Shown here piece by piece: positions 23,013 to 35,983 of a DNA stretch of 64,000 bases. Positions within the stretch are counted from its first letter, which is position 1. Each line of letters begins with the position of its first letter. The stretch is from Metallyticus violacea (Eukaryota > Arthropoda > Insecta > Mantodea > Metallyticidae), in the NCBI GenBank assembly GCA_030762175.1, contig CM060840.1:37474501-37538500 (forward strand), given 5' to 3'. Made by a program: the position numbers and the translations under genes. The notes beneath the pieces were generated by a model that ran no database searches, was not told the DNA's origin, and worked only from the letters and a program-made list of their open reading frames with translations.

Positions 23013-24930
23013 GGAATACAAGAAGACTCTCGATGACAAGAAACCTGTTCCGAACCGCCGTGTTCTTTTGCAATAAAAGTTAGATGAAATATACAGTTAT
23101 TTCGTAAACGGATGCCAGAAATTATTGCCTCTGTGGGACATTATTTTTAACTTCTGTTATAAACAGGTTAGTGCTTATTATTACCATTCATAAATGCAGT
23201 TTAAATTTATTATTTCAGTAAAAATAAAGCACTAAAATAAAAATATTAGCTTTACACGCGGCGACCTCCCTTTTTCTGGTTGTGAGAGCTGCACTTCTAT
23301 AGTAAGCAACCGCGCTTAAATACTTCACTGTAGAAGGTCAAACCGGGGAAGATAAAACAATAAGCAGGAAGTTTGCTAATTGTGCTAAGGCTCCATATAG
23401 GTTTTCAGTTAAATAATAAATATATATTTATTTATACACATTAGTACAAGTCCAATTCAAGATAATTTTAGTAAAACTTCCCATTAATCAGGGATTTCGC
23501 TCCTATAGCGATTCATTGAGGAAGAAGAGCAGAAAACCAAGGTGATTAACGTAGGGTTCTCGCAGAAGAAAATTCTCCTATAAAGTCTGCCAACATCTTT
23601 CATAAAACATGAATTTGCATTCAAAAACCGGATAATTCAGAACTAGTTCCAGATTTCGAACAGAGAAATAGAATCCAAACTTTCTATTCTCGAATTAGAT
23701 TTGAATCCATCATTACATTTCTGTAATCATTTGACTGTAGCTCACATTGTATAGAAAAACAACCAATATGTAAATATTTATGCAACTTGATGGTGTGTGC
23801 AAATATTCTATTTAATAAACAAATGTACAATTTAGAGAATTTCTAGAAATTACACACATCAAGAAATTCTCAGTGAGGCCACGAAGCACAAAATACGAGT
23901 ATATTTACCTGTATGTTATGTGACAGGATTAAGCACATTAGGGAACATATTTATGGTAATAAAATCCGGGTGTCCATTAATGAAACGATGGATGTGACTC
24001 TGAGAATTGTGTCTAAATGTAATTCAGGAATTGTGTCACTAAATAATAGAGGGCAAGCATTTTATTAACTGCAGCCTTGTAAGAAGAACCACAATCGAAG
24101 AGCCTTTTAAAATATTTGTGTCTGTTTTATAATCACTTGGTATTCAATATGGTGTTGTTTTCCGTAACAGGCACTGGTCATATATTGTTAAAGCAACCAA
24201 GCATTATAAGTTCGTTATAGAAACATGGTCCATGTAACCTGTCTTGCGCAAGGGCTTGAAACAGTGGCTAAAGCTATTCGCCGTCATATAGCTAGGTTGA
24301 CAGCTTCATTGCCAACGTGAAGAAAATGCTTGTAAAATGATTTTAAAAGCCCCACGTAGAATATTAAAGTTTATGAAAACAAGATGGAGTAGTGGTTAAA
24401 CGCTGAGTATTGTTAATACATTCACGAGCATAGTTTATGTATTGGATATCGAGAACATGCCTTCCACTCTAACTGTCAAGCACTAATGCCCCAAATATTA
24501 CAGAAATCCATAAAATTTATACAAATATATTTTTGACATTTGCCGAAAATCATAACACAGTTGATAGAATCGATATCGCCCAATTCAAATGCATAAAATT
24601 AATTGAAAAGTGTTCACGAAAAGTAGTGAGACACCGCCTTGACTAGTAACTGAAGAAGTGAAGCCAAAACTTAATAATATTATTAAAAAAATAGCTTTCG
24701 GCAATATGCCGCATAAGAAGTCGCCTGCTCAAGTTCGAAAATCCATCAGATAAAGCGTTTTGTTTTTCAAATGCACAACTAACTTTATGTGAGGTTGAAA
24801 TAACACTTAATAAGACATAAAAACCGTCTAACCAATTCTCGAAGAAACTTACTCATATTCATCATACATAGTTCATTGCAACGAGCACTTTGAAAGCGAA
24901 GATGCACTTTGTATATACTTCATGCTTCAT
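23013..24930. other. AT-rich unassigned DNA
   Basis: No recognised motif or repeat over about 1.9 kb. Confidence 0.45.
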
Positions 24931-25192
24931 AGTTACCAGGCTATGCTCGAGTGCACCATATCGCGAGTTCGAACCCGGCCAGAATCGATGGATTTTTTCG
25001 GGTGTAAAAATCCTAAGTATGGCTTCCTCCGGAAGGGAAGTAAAGCTGTGGGTCCCGTGTCGTACATTTACGGCACGAAAAAGAACCTCAAATCTGAAAG
25101 AAGAGCAAAATTTTGTGCCGTTTCACGCCCTGAATTAAATGGGACGCTGATGACCTGAGATGTTAAAGAGCGTCCATAAATAAACAAATCAA
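24931..25192 (+). repeat. SINE family 2, 5'-truncated copy
   Basis: It shares the whole body with the copy at 38441-38700 (opposite orientation). Shared blocks are GTTCGAACCCGGCCAG, GATGGATTTTT, AAAAATCCTAAG, ACGAAAAAGAACCTCAA, TGGGACGCTGATGAC and GAGATGTTAAAGA, with a CCATAAATAAAC tail. The first part of its tRNA-like head is missing or diverged. Confidence 0.88.
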
Positions 25193-28100
25193 AAAAATCA
25201 TCGAGTGGCACCTGCTCTTTTGTACTCCAGTCCTGTACGTTCAGAACTCAAAGCAAAGGTATAGTTCATGAGCTCGTTATCATCATATTAAACTTATCTC
25301 AGTTTCTAGGCTGAGTTATTACCAAGGATTTGTGACTGTCTAGATCCCTAGGCCTAGTTGCCTGTGATCCCTTGGAAAAGAAGTTAGCATTCGTTAAAAG
25401 AGAGTTCCTGTTTCTCACAACGAGAGATAACGGCCAATAATATGTGCGCAATAGCGCATTTTCAGCATATTCTCTCGTAAAATGAGAAAGTAGCCATTTT
25501 ATAAACCGCAAATAACTATTTATAAGTGTTAGAAGAAAGAATTGCCTATAATTGAACGACTTTTTGAATTCGAAGGACGGAAACAAACTAGCTATAAAAG
25601 AAATGTTCTTGGTCACAAAAGCAGCTTCTCATAATGCAACCTACATGGAAATAAAGAAGATAAACAGAAAGATACATACTACTCGGATAAAATATAATAT
25701 AGCCAAGAGAAGAGAATAGGAGAAAGGTTGAAAAAGGACAAGGAGAAAGGAAAAAGAGAACAAGAAATAACGTAGAATCCTGAAAGAACTCCAGGCGCCC
25801 GACAGCCGATTCTATCCCACGTTATAATAAAGTATTACAGTAATTCAAACCATAAAGTGGGAGTGAGAGAATTTCGCACAAAGGGCGGGGCTGGAGTTAT
25901 AGACATAGCCACGTGTTGCACTGTAACATATCTTGGCCCGTTGTATGATATTAAACTCTCTTACGAACTAAATCTAATTAAAACAGGACATGGGTCACCC
26001 GATCTCTGCTGGCAGTATCCATACTCTTTCCCTTCCTCCCCTTCCCTTTTTCTGCTCTCTGTTCTCTTACTAATTGGGTTTCCATGAATGTTTATTGCTA
26101 CACGCATTTCATAGGCCTATAAGTCTAACATATAGTCAAGCCCATGCTGGAATATACAGAAAGAAAAAGGACAGAGAATATATTAGCGAGTTTATCATCT
26201 TCGATCATAGTCCGTTGATATTTACACATGTACATTCATAATCCTGAGAGTTGTAAAATAAGCAATGTAATCAGGTACACTTCGTTAAATTACAGGCCAT
26301 AAATTTCACTTTCCTTGTATCTTACTTTTATGTGACACTTGATTTCGTCATATTTCCGAGTCGTATTATTTTATGGTCATATGTCACGAGAGCAGCACGG
26401 GGATGAAAAGTTTAATACTCCTAAGTGCTGCCGAATCTTGTCACATCTACAGGAGCAGACATTCCCTGTAGCCTAAGGTTTGCTGCTATAATTCGGGTTT
26501 ACTATCTTAATAAAAGAGGTAAATATCATATACAAGAGTTTTTGGGGGGTAAAATTTCATGTAAAGTTATGAAAATAAGCATTTGCAACTCTAACAAAAC
26601 TAGTCAATTGACACTACTCACTAAACCGAGCCATGAAGTACTTCATTTTATTTTTCCACGCTTGGGGAATTAAAGTGGAAGCGGCAATAAACAGAGCTGC
26701 TGCACACATCCTGCAGGCCAAAGTGCAAGAAACCTTTTTCAGAGACTTCGTTTGCTGCGAGGTAGGCGTCATAACGAGTAAACACTTGGGTTTGCGAAAT
26801 ATTGAGTGTGATTAATTGTAAATCTTGCTACTTGGAATGTCTAGTTCACAGACTATTACAATATCTTTGGCACGACTTTTGCATGATCATATCTTCTACT
26901 TTTTAACACATTTTTATGAAGATGCTTTAACAGGATAACTTGTATAGAAATCATCTTCAATGTATTCCTGGCCCTCTAAAAATTGTTGGCCTAATCGTTT
27001 ACAGGATTCATGCTCTTCTGCTTTTCCTTAGAATGTTTTCCCGTTTCGCGCGGTAATACATTTGCCGCCCTATCAGTTCTAGTGAAGGTTTGTAACTGTT
27101 TCAGTCAAGACATCACCCAACCTGCACGCACTAGCTCAGTTCTCCAGCAATGATATAACATACCGGGATAGGTACTTGTCGAACGTACCTACTAAGAATT
27201 ACTTTAGGACAGACCACTGTTTTGCAATTTTCAATCTTATACTATAAGTAAAATGCTTTTGATTAATAGCTTGTGATTTTGGTTCCGTGGCTTAATTCAA
27301 TGTGCTATATGCATTTAATTCTTGTTTTAATCACTTAAATTCCCGCACCACCGCGTTGAAAACTATACACATATTGAAATGTCCATTTTCGTCACGAGCT
27401 TAAACTGTTTTATAGTTAAAACTGTTACCATAATGCCTGAAGTTAGGTGGGCGCAAAAGAGTACTCTTGACGACCCCATGATATGAGACATTTAAGAACT
27501 GCGCCTTCTTTATGTTACTTTTATACTTAGTAACTTTAGGTATCATTAATAGTTTTCTATAACATGTAAAACCCTCCTGTACGGGAAGAAAGTCAGCCAC
27601 GAAAATATTAAGGCTTTACTGCAAGCTCAGTATCGTTGGACCACCTCAAGTCATTAAAAAGATCTTAATACAACTTTTATGCACGATATTCCCAGATTAC
27701 AAGAAACTGCTTTACGCGGCGGAGCACGTCAATGTTTTTGACCCACTAAAGGCAACGGGTATAAAAAGAAAACGCATAAAAAAATTGAAGTGTTGAATAG
27801 AGGGATTCTGTTTCATCAAAAATGTTGATATATGCTCCAGAAATATTAGAAAATGAAGCTCAAATAAATACCTTTAGCAAGTTCCAATCTAATACGGTGT
27901 TACTGTTTCACAAAACTATGTTGTAATATAATACAATTGTATTAATACAAGTTATTATAAAGCCATAGTATTGTAACTTTCTGTTCCACGAAAATAGTAC
28001 ATTTGTAAAGTATTAGTAAAAAAAGTTACAAAATACGTTCATATAAGAACAATATGGAGGAACAGTTGTTTAGATCGACTTTAGAAAATGTGGACAGTGA

Positions 28101-29540
28101 GTCTTTTCTTCACTTCTGCACACAATATCCGTTATATATTTCACGGTCTAAAGTGTTAATTTAACATTCTATCGTTCCAGATCATGTTGCAACACCCTAT
28201 TATCTTCATCGTACTACACTCATATGCATCACAACAGTGCCATGTTTTTGGAATAAACATAACTGCTGTTGCTAAGGTAGTTTTCGTTTAAACCGAAGGC
28301 CGGATTTACTTTTGAAATGTAGCTCATCTCAAATATTATAAGGCACTGGTGAACTCCTTTTTAGGTTCTCATTGCTGGTGTTATTAAAATTAAAACGTCC
28401 CGGGCTCTTAGACCGTAGTCGCTGCTGTGATAAAAAAAATAAATGCTTTCGCTAACTACTTCGGTTACATCCTGAGTGGAGAAGTGAATATTAAGGAGAG
28501 TGAATGGAAAATGCAACATTCACATTTCACAATCATGATATAAGAGACGAGGAAATTTTAATTTTAATAAGCCATGAAGATCTTAATTTCCAAAATATCG
28601 CAGAAAAATAGTTAAAACAATTGACAAGGATAAATGCAGTGGCTTATTTTTGCCTAACTCTATAAATGAACAGCTACGTCGTTCTAAACGTCTTCGGTAA
28701 CTTACTGCATTGTTTATAACCAATAGAAATATTTTCTCGCTGCCCTGCTTTGTCTCAGATGACAGATGAAGCTAAAAACATAGTGGCACCTTAGCTACAT
28801 TTTCATATCGTTTGTAATTATTTTATTTATATTTCAAGTTATTTAATTTTCTAGCTTTATGATGTTTATATGTTGTTTTATTGTTTCTAAAGTTACAAAT
28901 AATATGATCAATCCATTGGCATAAAAATAAATAAAAATGTATGGTTTAAAATGGTCGAATGCTTTAAACATTTTTCTATTGATATTTTGCCTCTTGAATT
29001 ATAACTATAAACGTATTAGGTACGCTATATCATTACTTTTTCAAAAATAAGAGAACAAAATATTTTGATACTAAGTATTTTTTGTTTCTGTCCATGTTCT
29101 TATTTTGGCTCGTAACCTAAAATGACCTACCAGAGGTCTTAACTATTTCTATATGATGAAGTTTGTTTTCTCTGTTTTATAAAAGAGTATGCTTCTGGGC
29201 GACAAAGTAACACTGTAACTAGAATAGTATTGTGAAATCTTTTAAATTTCCTCTTTTCTTACCGTTTTAAATGGGATTTTCTACGTAGTACCAATTAACT
29301 GCTCATAGTTTTTTGTAATTTATTATCAGTACTATTAGGAATGCAATATGAAAGACTGCAGCATAAAAAATTAAACACACAGATTGTGCTGATTTACTCC
29401 TCTAAAACTAATGTATTATTAACTATAGCTGAACAAAGTACAAAAAGTTTATATGCCTAAAAGTGGAAGAATTCTTAATTCAACAGCGCGGCATTTCTGT
29501 AAGTCCTCCAATTAAGTCAACCAGTGCATAGTAAAGCATC
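25193..29540. other. AT-rich unassigned DNA
   Basis: No gene or repeat family recognised over about 4.3 kb. ORFs such as minus-strand 25299-25616 and plus-strand 25857-26087 have no signature. Confidence 0.45.
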
Positions 29541-29819
29541 ATGCATACTAATCAGCACAGAAACATAACTAAAAAGGACGCTACTACTGTGACGCAGTAC
29601 TTCTCAAGACAGCCAGCACAATGTTTTGAAACTAGTTGGTGTTTGCCTTTCATTTTACAAACATCCCACCCTGTGTTATCTCATGAACCAGCTTTTGTGT
29701 TTAAAACTCTACCTGGAAGGGAGATGAGACCACTACAAACGCACAGAGCTACTTCTTTAATTTATAATGTTTTCTGCTACGAGCAACAGGAAAATTGTGA
29801 AGAAACAGGAGTTTATTAA
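29541..29819 (+). other. Unrecognised 92-codon open frame
   Basis: One of the longer non-repetitive open frames in the window. It has no membrane segment, signal peptide or motif that I recognise, and the composition (several Cys, His, Gln and Thr) is not low complexity. No splice context or conserved neighbour supports it as a gene. Most likely a chance ORF or an eroded element fragment. Confidence 0.15.
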
Positions 29820-31605
29820 AATCGGAGGTACCGCGTTTCGCTCTCTGAAATTCCTAAAGGCGTTCTGCAGAGTTTTTGCCCTTAGGTTAACATAGTATGT
29901 GAAGTCAAGATTAAAATTAAATTTAATAGGTTTTACGTAAGTAGGTCGAGTTTTTCTGAGCTCTTTATTTATATTACTCCGATTTACTTTTAAGATGAAA
30001 TTCTCCTTTATTTATAAAGTATATTTAAGACATTTTCTTTATTCCTTCCTTGTAAGAATTGTACTTTAAACGTATTTGATTTTTAATTTTTTTTCCAGAA
30101 TTGGTCTATCAAGTATTTATATGAATGTCTTGTGTTCCTTTTCACTTTTGTCTATTATATTACGCGTACTATTATTCATATTTTACCAATTTTAATATTA
30201 TTTTTTCAGTTACTTTTTTTTCGTTTTACTGATATAAAATATTTGTAGTTATCGCCTTATATTTATATTTCTTCCTGATGGACTAGCCTGCAGCAGGCTT
30301 CGAGGAATTCCATTTTTGGATCTTTGGTCATAAATATACTCAAACATTGCAGAATAACAATAATAGTAATAAGAGGTATTTTTTCCTCAAATTCTATAAA
30401 ACGGAATTGTGTTGTTATTTTAATTTAGTTCTCTATATTTTCTATTGTGACATCAAAATAACTTAAAGTCCTTTCTTGTTTTCTGGCAATTTGGGATTTG
30501 ATATAATCGCAATAAATATTTCAGTTCCCTATGAGGTTATTATATTCTCATATTGTATAAGGGGGTAAGTGGGAACTTTTTTTAAAAAAAGATGATTGAT
30601 TAATCAAGATTTATTGATTTAGAATGAAGAGAATATTTTGAAGCTCAAATATTTATTTTATTTTAATAAGAATTGGAAGATTAAATCAATGATTTGTTTG
30701 GAAATATAATGCTTGATTAGATTTACTGTCTATTATTGTCTTCATTGTAAGTTATTAAAATCTGATTGTATAAAAAGAATATCTCATTGGTTATTACTTA
30801 TTAACTTTCAGTTTCTTCTTCTGTTAATTTATACTTATAGAATATTTTTGTATAAGACTTTGGCTATTTAATATATAAGTATTTTTATTTAATATGTTTC
30901 CGTTTTAAACTTGTACGGACTTAATTTTAAAAAAAATCTATTTGGAATTACCAGTTATTTAAAACAAATTTAATTAAAAACAAGTTGATTTGTATATTAA
31001 GGGAGGATTTTAATCAAATTTGCTTTAAACTTCCCACTTATTGACATGTGCATTTTTTAAATTAAATTTATTTTAAATTCAGGGGAAATTTTCAAATAAA
31101 ACCTTTGCATGTATTTCTGGATTGCTTTGAGTGATGTAATTTTTATGTGTATTTTGTTAAAGAATTTAACATAGCCTATCTTGCAATAAATGATTAAAGA
31201 CCGTATACCTTACTTTTTATCAACTATGCTATGTTTGTTGTTGTTTAGATATTTAATAAGGCGCCTCAGTTTAATTAACTATTAAGAATTTCATATCCAT
31301 GCTTAAAATACTCAAATTAACCCTGTATCATTTCACATAACACTTAATATATTTCTGCTTTATGTTATATTTGAATTGCCTTTACTGTATACATTTAGAA
31401 TTTTTGACATAATATGCGTATTGATATTTTTTTCTTTTTCTGCAATTCGCACCAATTAATATTGATGTACTGTCTTTATTACCCTCTTTATTTGTATATG
31501 TATCTTATCTTTTATATGTTTTTATATATTCATGCATTTATTTTATTAATTAATTAAAATCTAGTTAAGTATAAAAAATTGTTTATGGCATTTAATCTAA
31601 CAGAT
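29820..31605. other. AT-rich block with a short inverted repeat pair
   Basis: TAAGTGGGAACTTT (30566-30579) and its near-perfect inverse (31027-31040) match 13 of 14 and bound about 475 bp of AT-rich DNA. Otherwise nothing is recognised. Confidence 0.35.
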
Positions 31606-31607
31606 AA

Positions 31608-31672
<65 letters not shown>
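31606..31672. repeat. (AAT)n-(ATT)n palindromic microsatellite
   Basis: About 12 AAT units switch directly to about 10 ATT units, so the whole array is self-complementary and can form a long hairpin. Confidence 0.97.
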
Positions 31673-31673
<1 letters not shown>

Positions 31674-32339
31674 ACAATCACTGCTAAAGTAAAGTGTACA
31701 GCAGTTTCGTTTTTTCTGTAGATAAATAAATAATCAGCATAGAAAAGATATGTTTCAGTTATACCTAGCTTATTTGCCTATAGTTTTATATGTCAATAAT
31801 AAACTGTGAACCTTCTTTTGATTATATTGAAAGCTACGAATTTTTTTACCTTCTATATTAAGCTAGTTATTGCTTACTTAATTAGAGTTGTATATATGTA
31901 TTGTGACATATGGGGAATTATAATTAAATGTTGTTGATAATAAGGGGGTTAACAATATAGAGTGGGTTTACATATTGTTGGACACGCAAAGCATGCGGTT
32001 GTGTTCTGCTTCTATTTGTGGTACATGTTTGAACTGGAGGGATGGGGGACAACTTTGTGCCCGATGGGCAGTCCTAACGACAGCCAGTACGGTAACGTAG
32101 AGTTCAACTAAATATAAATGGATGTTCTAATTTGATGTTAGTTAGTAGTTAATCTATACTATTTTCTCGGAACTTTCCAGTTTTAATTAGCGATGACTAA
32201 GGTACATTCTGCTGCCGGAAGTTAAGCTTACCCCATGTCCATTGTAATAGAGATTGCTTGTACTACGAGAGGTGGGATGCTGGGAAGATACAGTCTGCTA
32301 CAAAATAAATGTAATTATGTACTGACTAAGAATAATTAA
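31673..32339. other. Unassigned DNA
   Basis: Nothing recognised; the right part (31980-32330) is less AT-rich. Confidence 0.4.
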
Positions 32340-32890
32340 AGAATAACAAACATCCTGAGGGCAATATGCTACCGGCACCAATTAAACAACATGCATTATC
32401 CAAAACAGTGGGCGACGTTGTACTGCGGGAATTGCGAAAAATCGGTTTAAACGATGTTTGGCATAAGGATTTTGGAAAAGTTATGGCATAGTGAAAAAAA
32501 GTCAAAAGACGCCCGTATGATATAAACAGGCAGGAAATAGAAGGGCGATGCATGCAGATGTCATCTCTGGACCTGCAGAACGAAATTAAAAACTAGTTGG
32601 GGATAGGAGATCTGTACATGGAGCTAGGCATAAAACAGAGTTCGAGAATAGCATGGCTTAGGCTGGGAGGCTGGAAGAGTGTTGGCGAGGAAGACAAAAG
32701 GATTGGCCCATCATGCTCGGAACTGAAAGACTGGGAGCACAGTTTTGCTAAGTGTGCACAGACAGAATATGCTAGGATAAAATTTCTCCCGGATTCATTT
32801 TTGACTTCCAGTAAGGAGAAGTTGGCATGTTGTAACCTAATTGTAAGTAGACAAAAGTGGTTAAACCTGAGCATTTTCTTAAATTAAAAA
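32340..32890 (+). mobile_element. LINE ORF2 C-terminal relic
   Basis: A plus-strand frame from about 32520, interrupted by one stop at 32594-32596, gives MSSLDLQNEIKN and then IGDLYMELGIKQSSRIAWLR. The segment CSELKDWEHSFAKCAQTEYAR follows at about 32713-32775, then KFLPDSFLTSSKE. The WEHxxxKC pattern is the C-terminal zinc-knuckle region of LINE ORF2 proteins, with the usual leading CPxC pair reduced to a single Cys. The frame ends at 32884 and A-rich sequence follows, as expected at a LINE 3' end. Reverse-transcriptase motifs are absent: the copy is 5' truncated. It is on the opposite strand to the other LINE relics. Confidence 0.6.
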
Positions 32891-33485
32891 TGTAGTTTCA
32901 GGGACAAGAATGTTCTATAAATGTTGTACACAAATAATACGAAATTTTATATGAATATTAGAATTATTGTGTTTATGTCTGTTTCATGTGTGTGAGTACG
33001 TTCTTGTTAATGTTGTTTTCTTTTGTTGGAATTAATTTCAGAAATGAAGTATTTTACAAGATCATGCGACCCACGCGACTTTGGTGTGAAATATGTGTGT
33101 ACTTAGTGATTGCTCTAATGGAGTAAAGTGAATGCTCTAGGAATTGGTCTGTGCCAATATTTTAACAAACATATTTATAATCGAATTCTTTATGTAACAT
33201 TATATGAAACATTACTGAGAATAAAAATATATTGTTGTGAATGTAACAGAAGCAAAGAAATCCTTTGCTAGGAAAGCGCAAATATAGCCCACAGCAGTAA
33301 ACATAACAGCGCGAATGAATTTCTGATTTAACTGGGTACTTGCATAATAATAAATTCTATTTTATCATATAGTAAGCCTAAGAACCCAGTTTTAGACAAC
33401 TTGAAAGGCAGTTTTCCCTTATATAGAGTGATAAAATTACTAACTTTAATAAGTTGAGCATGTTTAATTTTTATGGTTATTATTG

Positions 33486-33486
<1 letters not shown>
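32891..33486. other. AT-rich unassigned DNA
   Basis: Nothing recognised. Confidence 0.4.

Positions 33487-33518
<32 letters not shown>
33487..33518. repeat. (TA)n microsatellite
   Basis: About 16 TA units directly abutting the left arm of a long hairpin. Confidence 0.95.
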
Positions 33519-33522
<4 letters not shown>

Positions 33523-33647
33523 CAGTAATTATAATAGTATAAAAGGATAAAACACAAAGAAGGACTCCACTAGTTCGAAGTATAGCGATCTCAAGTGTGA
33601 CTTTTTCTTAGTGTTTTATCCTTTTCTACTATTATAATTACTCTTAA
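33519..33647. repeat. Long near-perfect hairpin (arms about 43 bp)
   Basis: The left arm (about 33519-33561) and the reverse complement of the right arm (about 33605-33647) share AGTAATTATAATAGTA and AAAAGGATAAAACAC, with only about three mismatches over 43 bp. The loop of about 43 nt is less AT-rich and contains CTCCACTAGTTCGAAG. No coding sequence is involved. Confidence 0.85.
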
Positions 33648-35983
33648 TTTGTTACATTGTTAATAGTGTTGCTTTATGTTTATTTTATGTTGTTTTATGT
33701 ATACATATATAAAATTTATATATATAAATATATATAAATATTTATTTTATGTTGTTTTATATATATAAAATAAAATTAGTTGGGGGTTTTTGTATGGTTT
33801 CAGTGTTACTGAGCTTATATAGTACTTTAATACTAAATTGCTGTTAATAGAAATATTCCAGATTTGTTGTATTTTAGTTGTAGTGAGATGTACTGACTAG
33901 AAAGCTAACTAAATAAAAAGAGCAACATGCTCAAAAATAACAAATGGGAACCATGAAAGATATACTTCGAATAACAACTCCCAGGCTGAGAGAAACGCAA
34001 CAGATAGGGCATGGGTGCAGTGGTTTGGAACCAAGTTATGCTCTCGGCGACAGTGGTGCGTGATGGATGCAATTAAAATCGAATCTTACATAAAAATATG
34101 GGTTATCTGCACGGGTAAGATATGCAGTGAGTCTGCGGTATCTAACAGTTAAAGTTGGGTAAATATTTTCAAACGTTGAGGAGTAACACTTCAGCCTGCA
34201 CATGTTGTGAGTTCTACACGAACATGTATCACTGTTTGTGATCGAATCTGTGTTTCATGATGACAGAACGGTGTCTGAATTAAAATAAAATTGCAAGAAT
34301 GTTCGCAGTTACATAGTTGCACTTATACTGCGATGTTTGCATTGTATACAAACATGACTTCACATTTACGTCTACCTGTTATCGACAGATAATTTTCTAA
34401 TTGTTCAGCATTTTTTTCCCTTTTCTTTGTTACTTTCTTTCCGGCAGCCAGACGAGTAAGAAAGGGCACCTCGACGCCTGGATTTAAGCAAAGTCTGTAT
34501 CTTCTCTTGGATTTTCTGGCCACTTCATTCACTCACATACAAGACGTTTTATTTCGGGATCTAAATTTAGTTATCAGGTAGCTAATAGAATTAATGACGT
34601 TCATTGCCAAAGACCTTATGTAGGTTTGGTAGAACTTGAAATGTTGATATAGTTATGCTAGGAAGATTCATTTTTAAGAACAGAAGATATTATGGTTATC
34701 GAGAGTATACTTTTATCTATTGCATTAAGATTTTTGTTGTTATTTACTAATTTCTTTGGTTAGTAACCCGGAACATTGTAATTTTGTAAATAATCCAATA
34801 TTTGTGCTATTATGTGCAATAGTGAACCTGGCCGACTTGCGTTCATTATTTAATTAAATTGTTGAACAAGCAAGTGATGCTATTCTTATGTATTTTCGAT
34901 ATGTGCAAATGAATAATGTGAAATAATTATTGAAATAATTTCTTCTTTTGGCTTTAATTATTAATTTTTATACTCCATTTGTTTATATTCTATTGATACT
35001 CCATTACAGGGGGTCAGGTAGCGGAGGTTCCAGCTTTCGAGAGCTTTTAATTGAATCCTATGGAGTGGGACAGGGAAAAACTACTTACGAGCTTTCAAAA
35101 TGGAATTGCATACGTGTTCACGTGTTAAGCTTATTAAAAAAATAATAAAATTTTGCTTAAATTCTCATTCATTTCTTCCTGCTGATTGTGTTTCTCCCTT
35201 CTAGAGACTTTTGTGCACCTAAAAATTAACCTCAAAAATTTTCGAGCTATGCAATCACTTCTACAGAGATTTGTTTTTTAATTAAGGAGAATTTGGTGAC
35301 TGTAAGAGATACTATTCTAAATCATGCGTATTTCATTGTTACCAACGGTTTTGCGAAACGGCTTACAAATGAAGAAAATATTCAGGACGCTTATCAGTTG
35401 AGTCAGACAATACAGCACAATGGGTCCCCGTCCAAATCTCTGGTCCATTAACTACAGAGAGCAGGATAAATGAGACCGTGCCTAGCCCACAGCGAAAACC
35501 TCGCGCCACAACTCAGATAGAGACTGTGGCATGGCGAAATATTAACATATGTTACGGCTGCAAAACGCTGCTAGGCATTTATTTCATTGTGGGTCAGCCG
35601 TTTTGATGCACGAAATACATGGAGCATATTTCCCTGCATTACGTGCGCATGTCACAACCACATTGCATGGATTCCAAACATAGTTCCTCGCGGCTACCAT
35701 TGGTTCCTCTTAGCCTGCAGAACCTCCAAGTTAGGTATGCCTCTGGAGTTAGTCCCGAGCGGAACTGAAACTTCTAAAGTGCTTATAGCTACATTAATGT
35801 TCGTTTCGATGTTTTTACCACTTTAGCAGACTTCAAAATGTCTAATTCCTTTAATTTGTTCTACAATTGGCTCTAGTTTTCAAATAATACCACAGTAATG
35901 CTGCTTTAGCATCTTCAATGCAAAGTTTCCGCTTTCTGTGTTTCCTATTAGTTTATTTCTTATGTCATCATTATTATCAAATA
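33648..35983. other. Unassigned DNA
   Basis: At 33660-33775 a TTTATTTTATGTTGTTTTAT-like segment is duplicated among TA-rich runs. The rest (ORFs such as 34323-34532 minus and 35587-35826 plus) has no recognisable motif. Confidence 0.4.

Noticed and set aside
24890..25158. Overlapping open frames of 78-82 codons
   Set aside because: They lie over the SINE family 2 copy and are read-through of its tRNA-like head and body.
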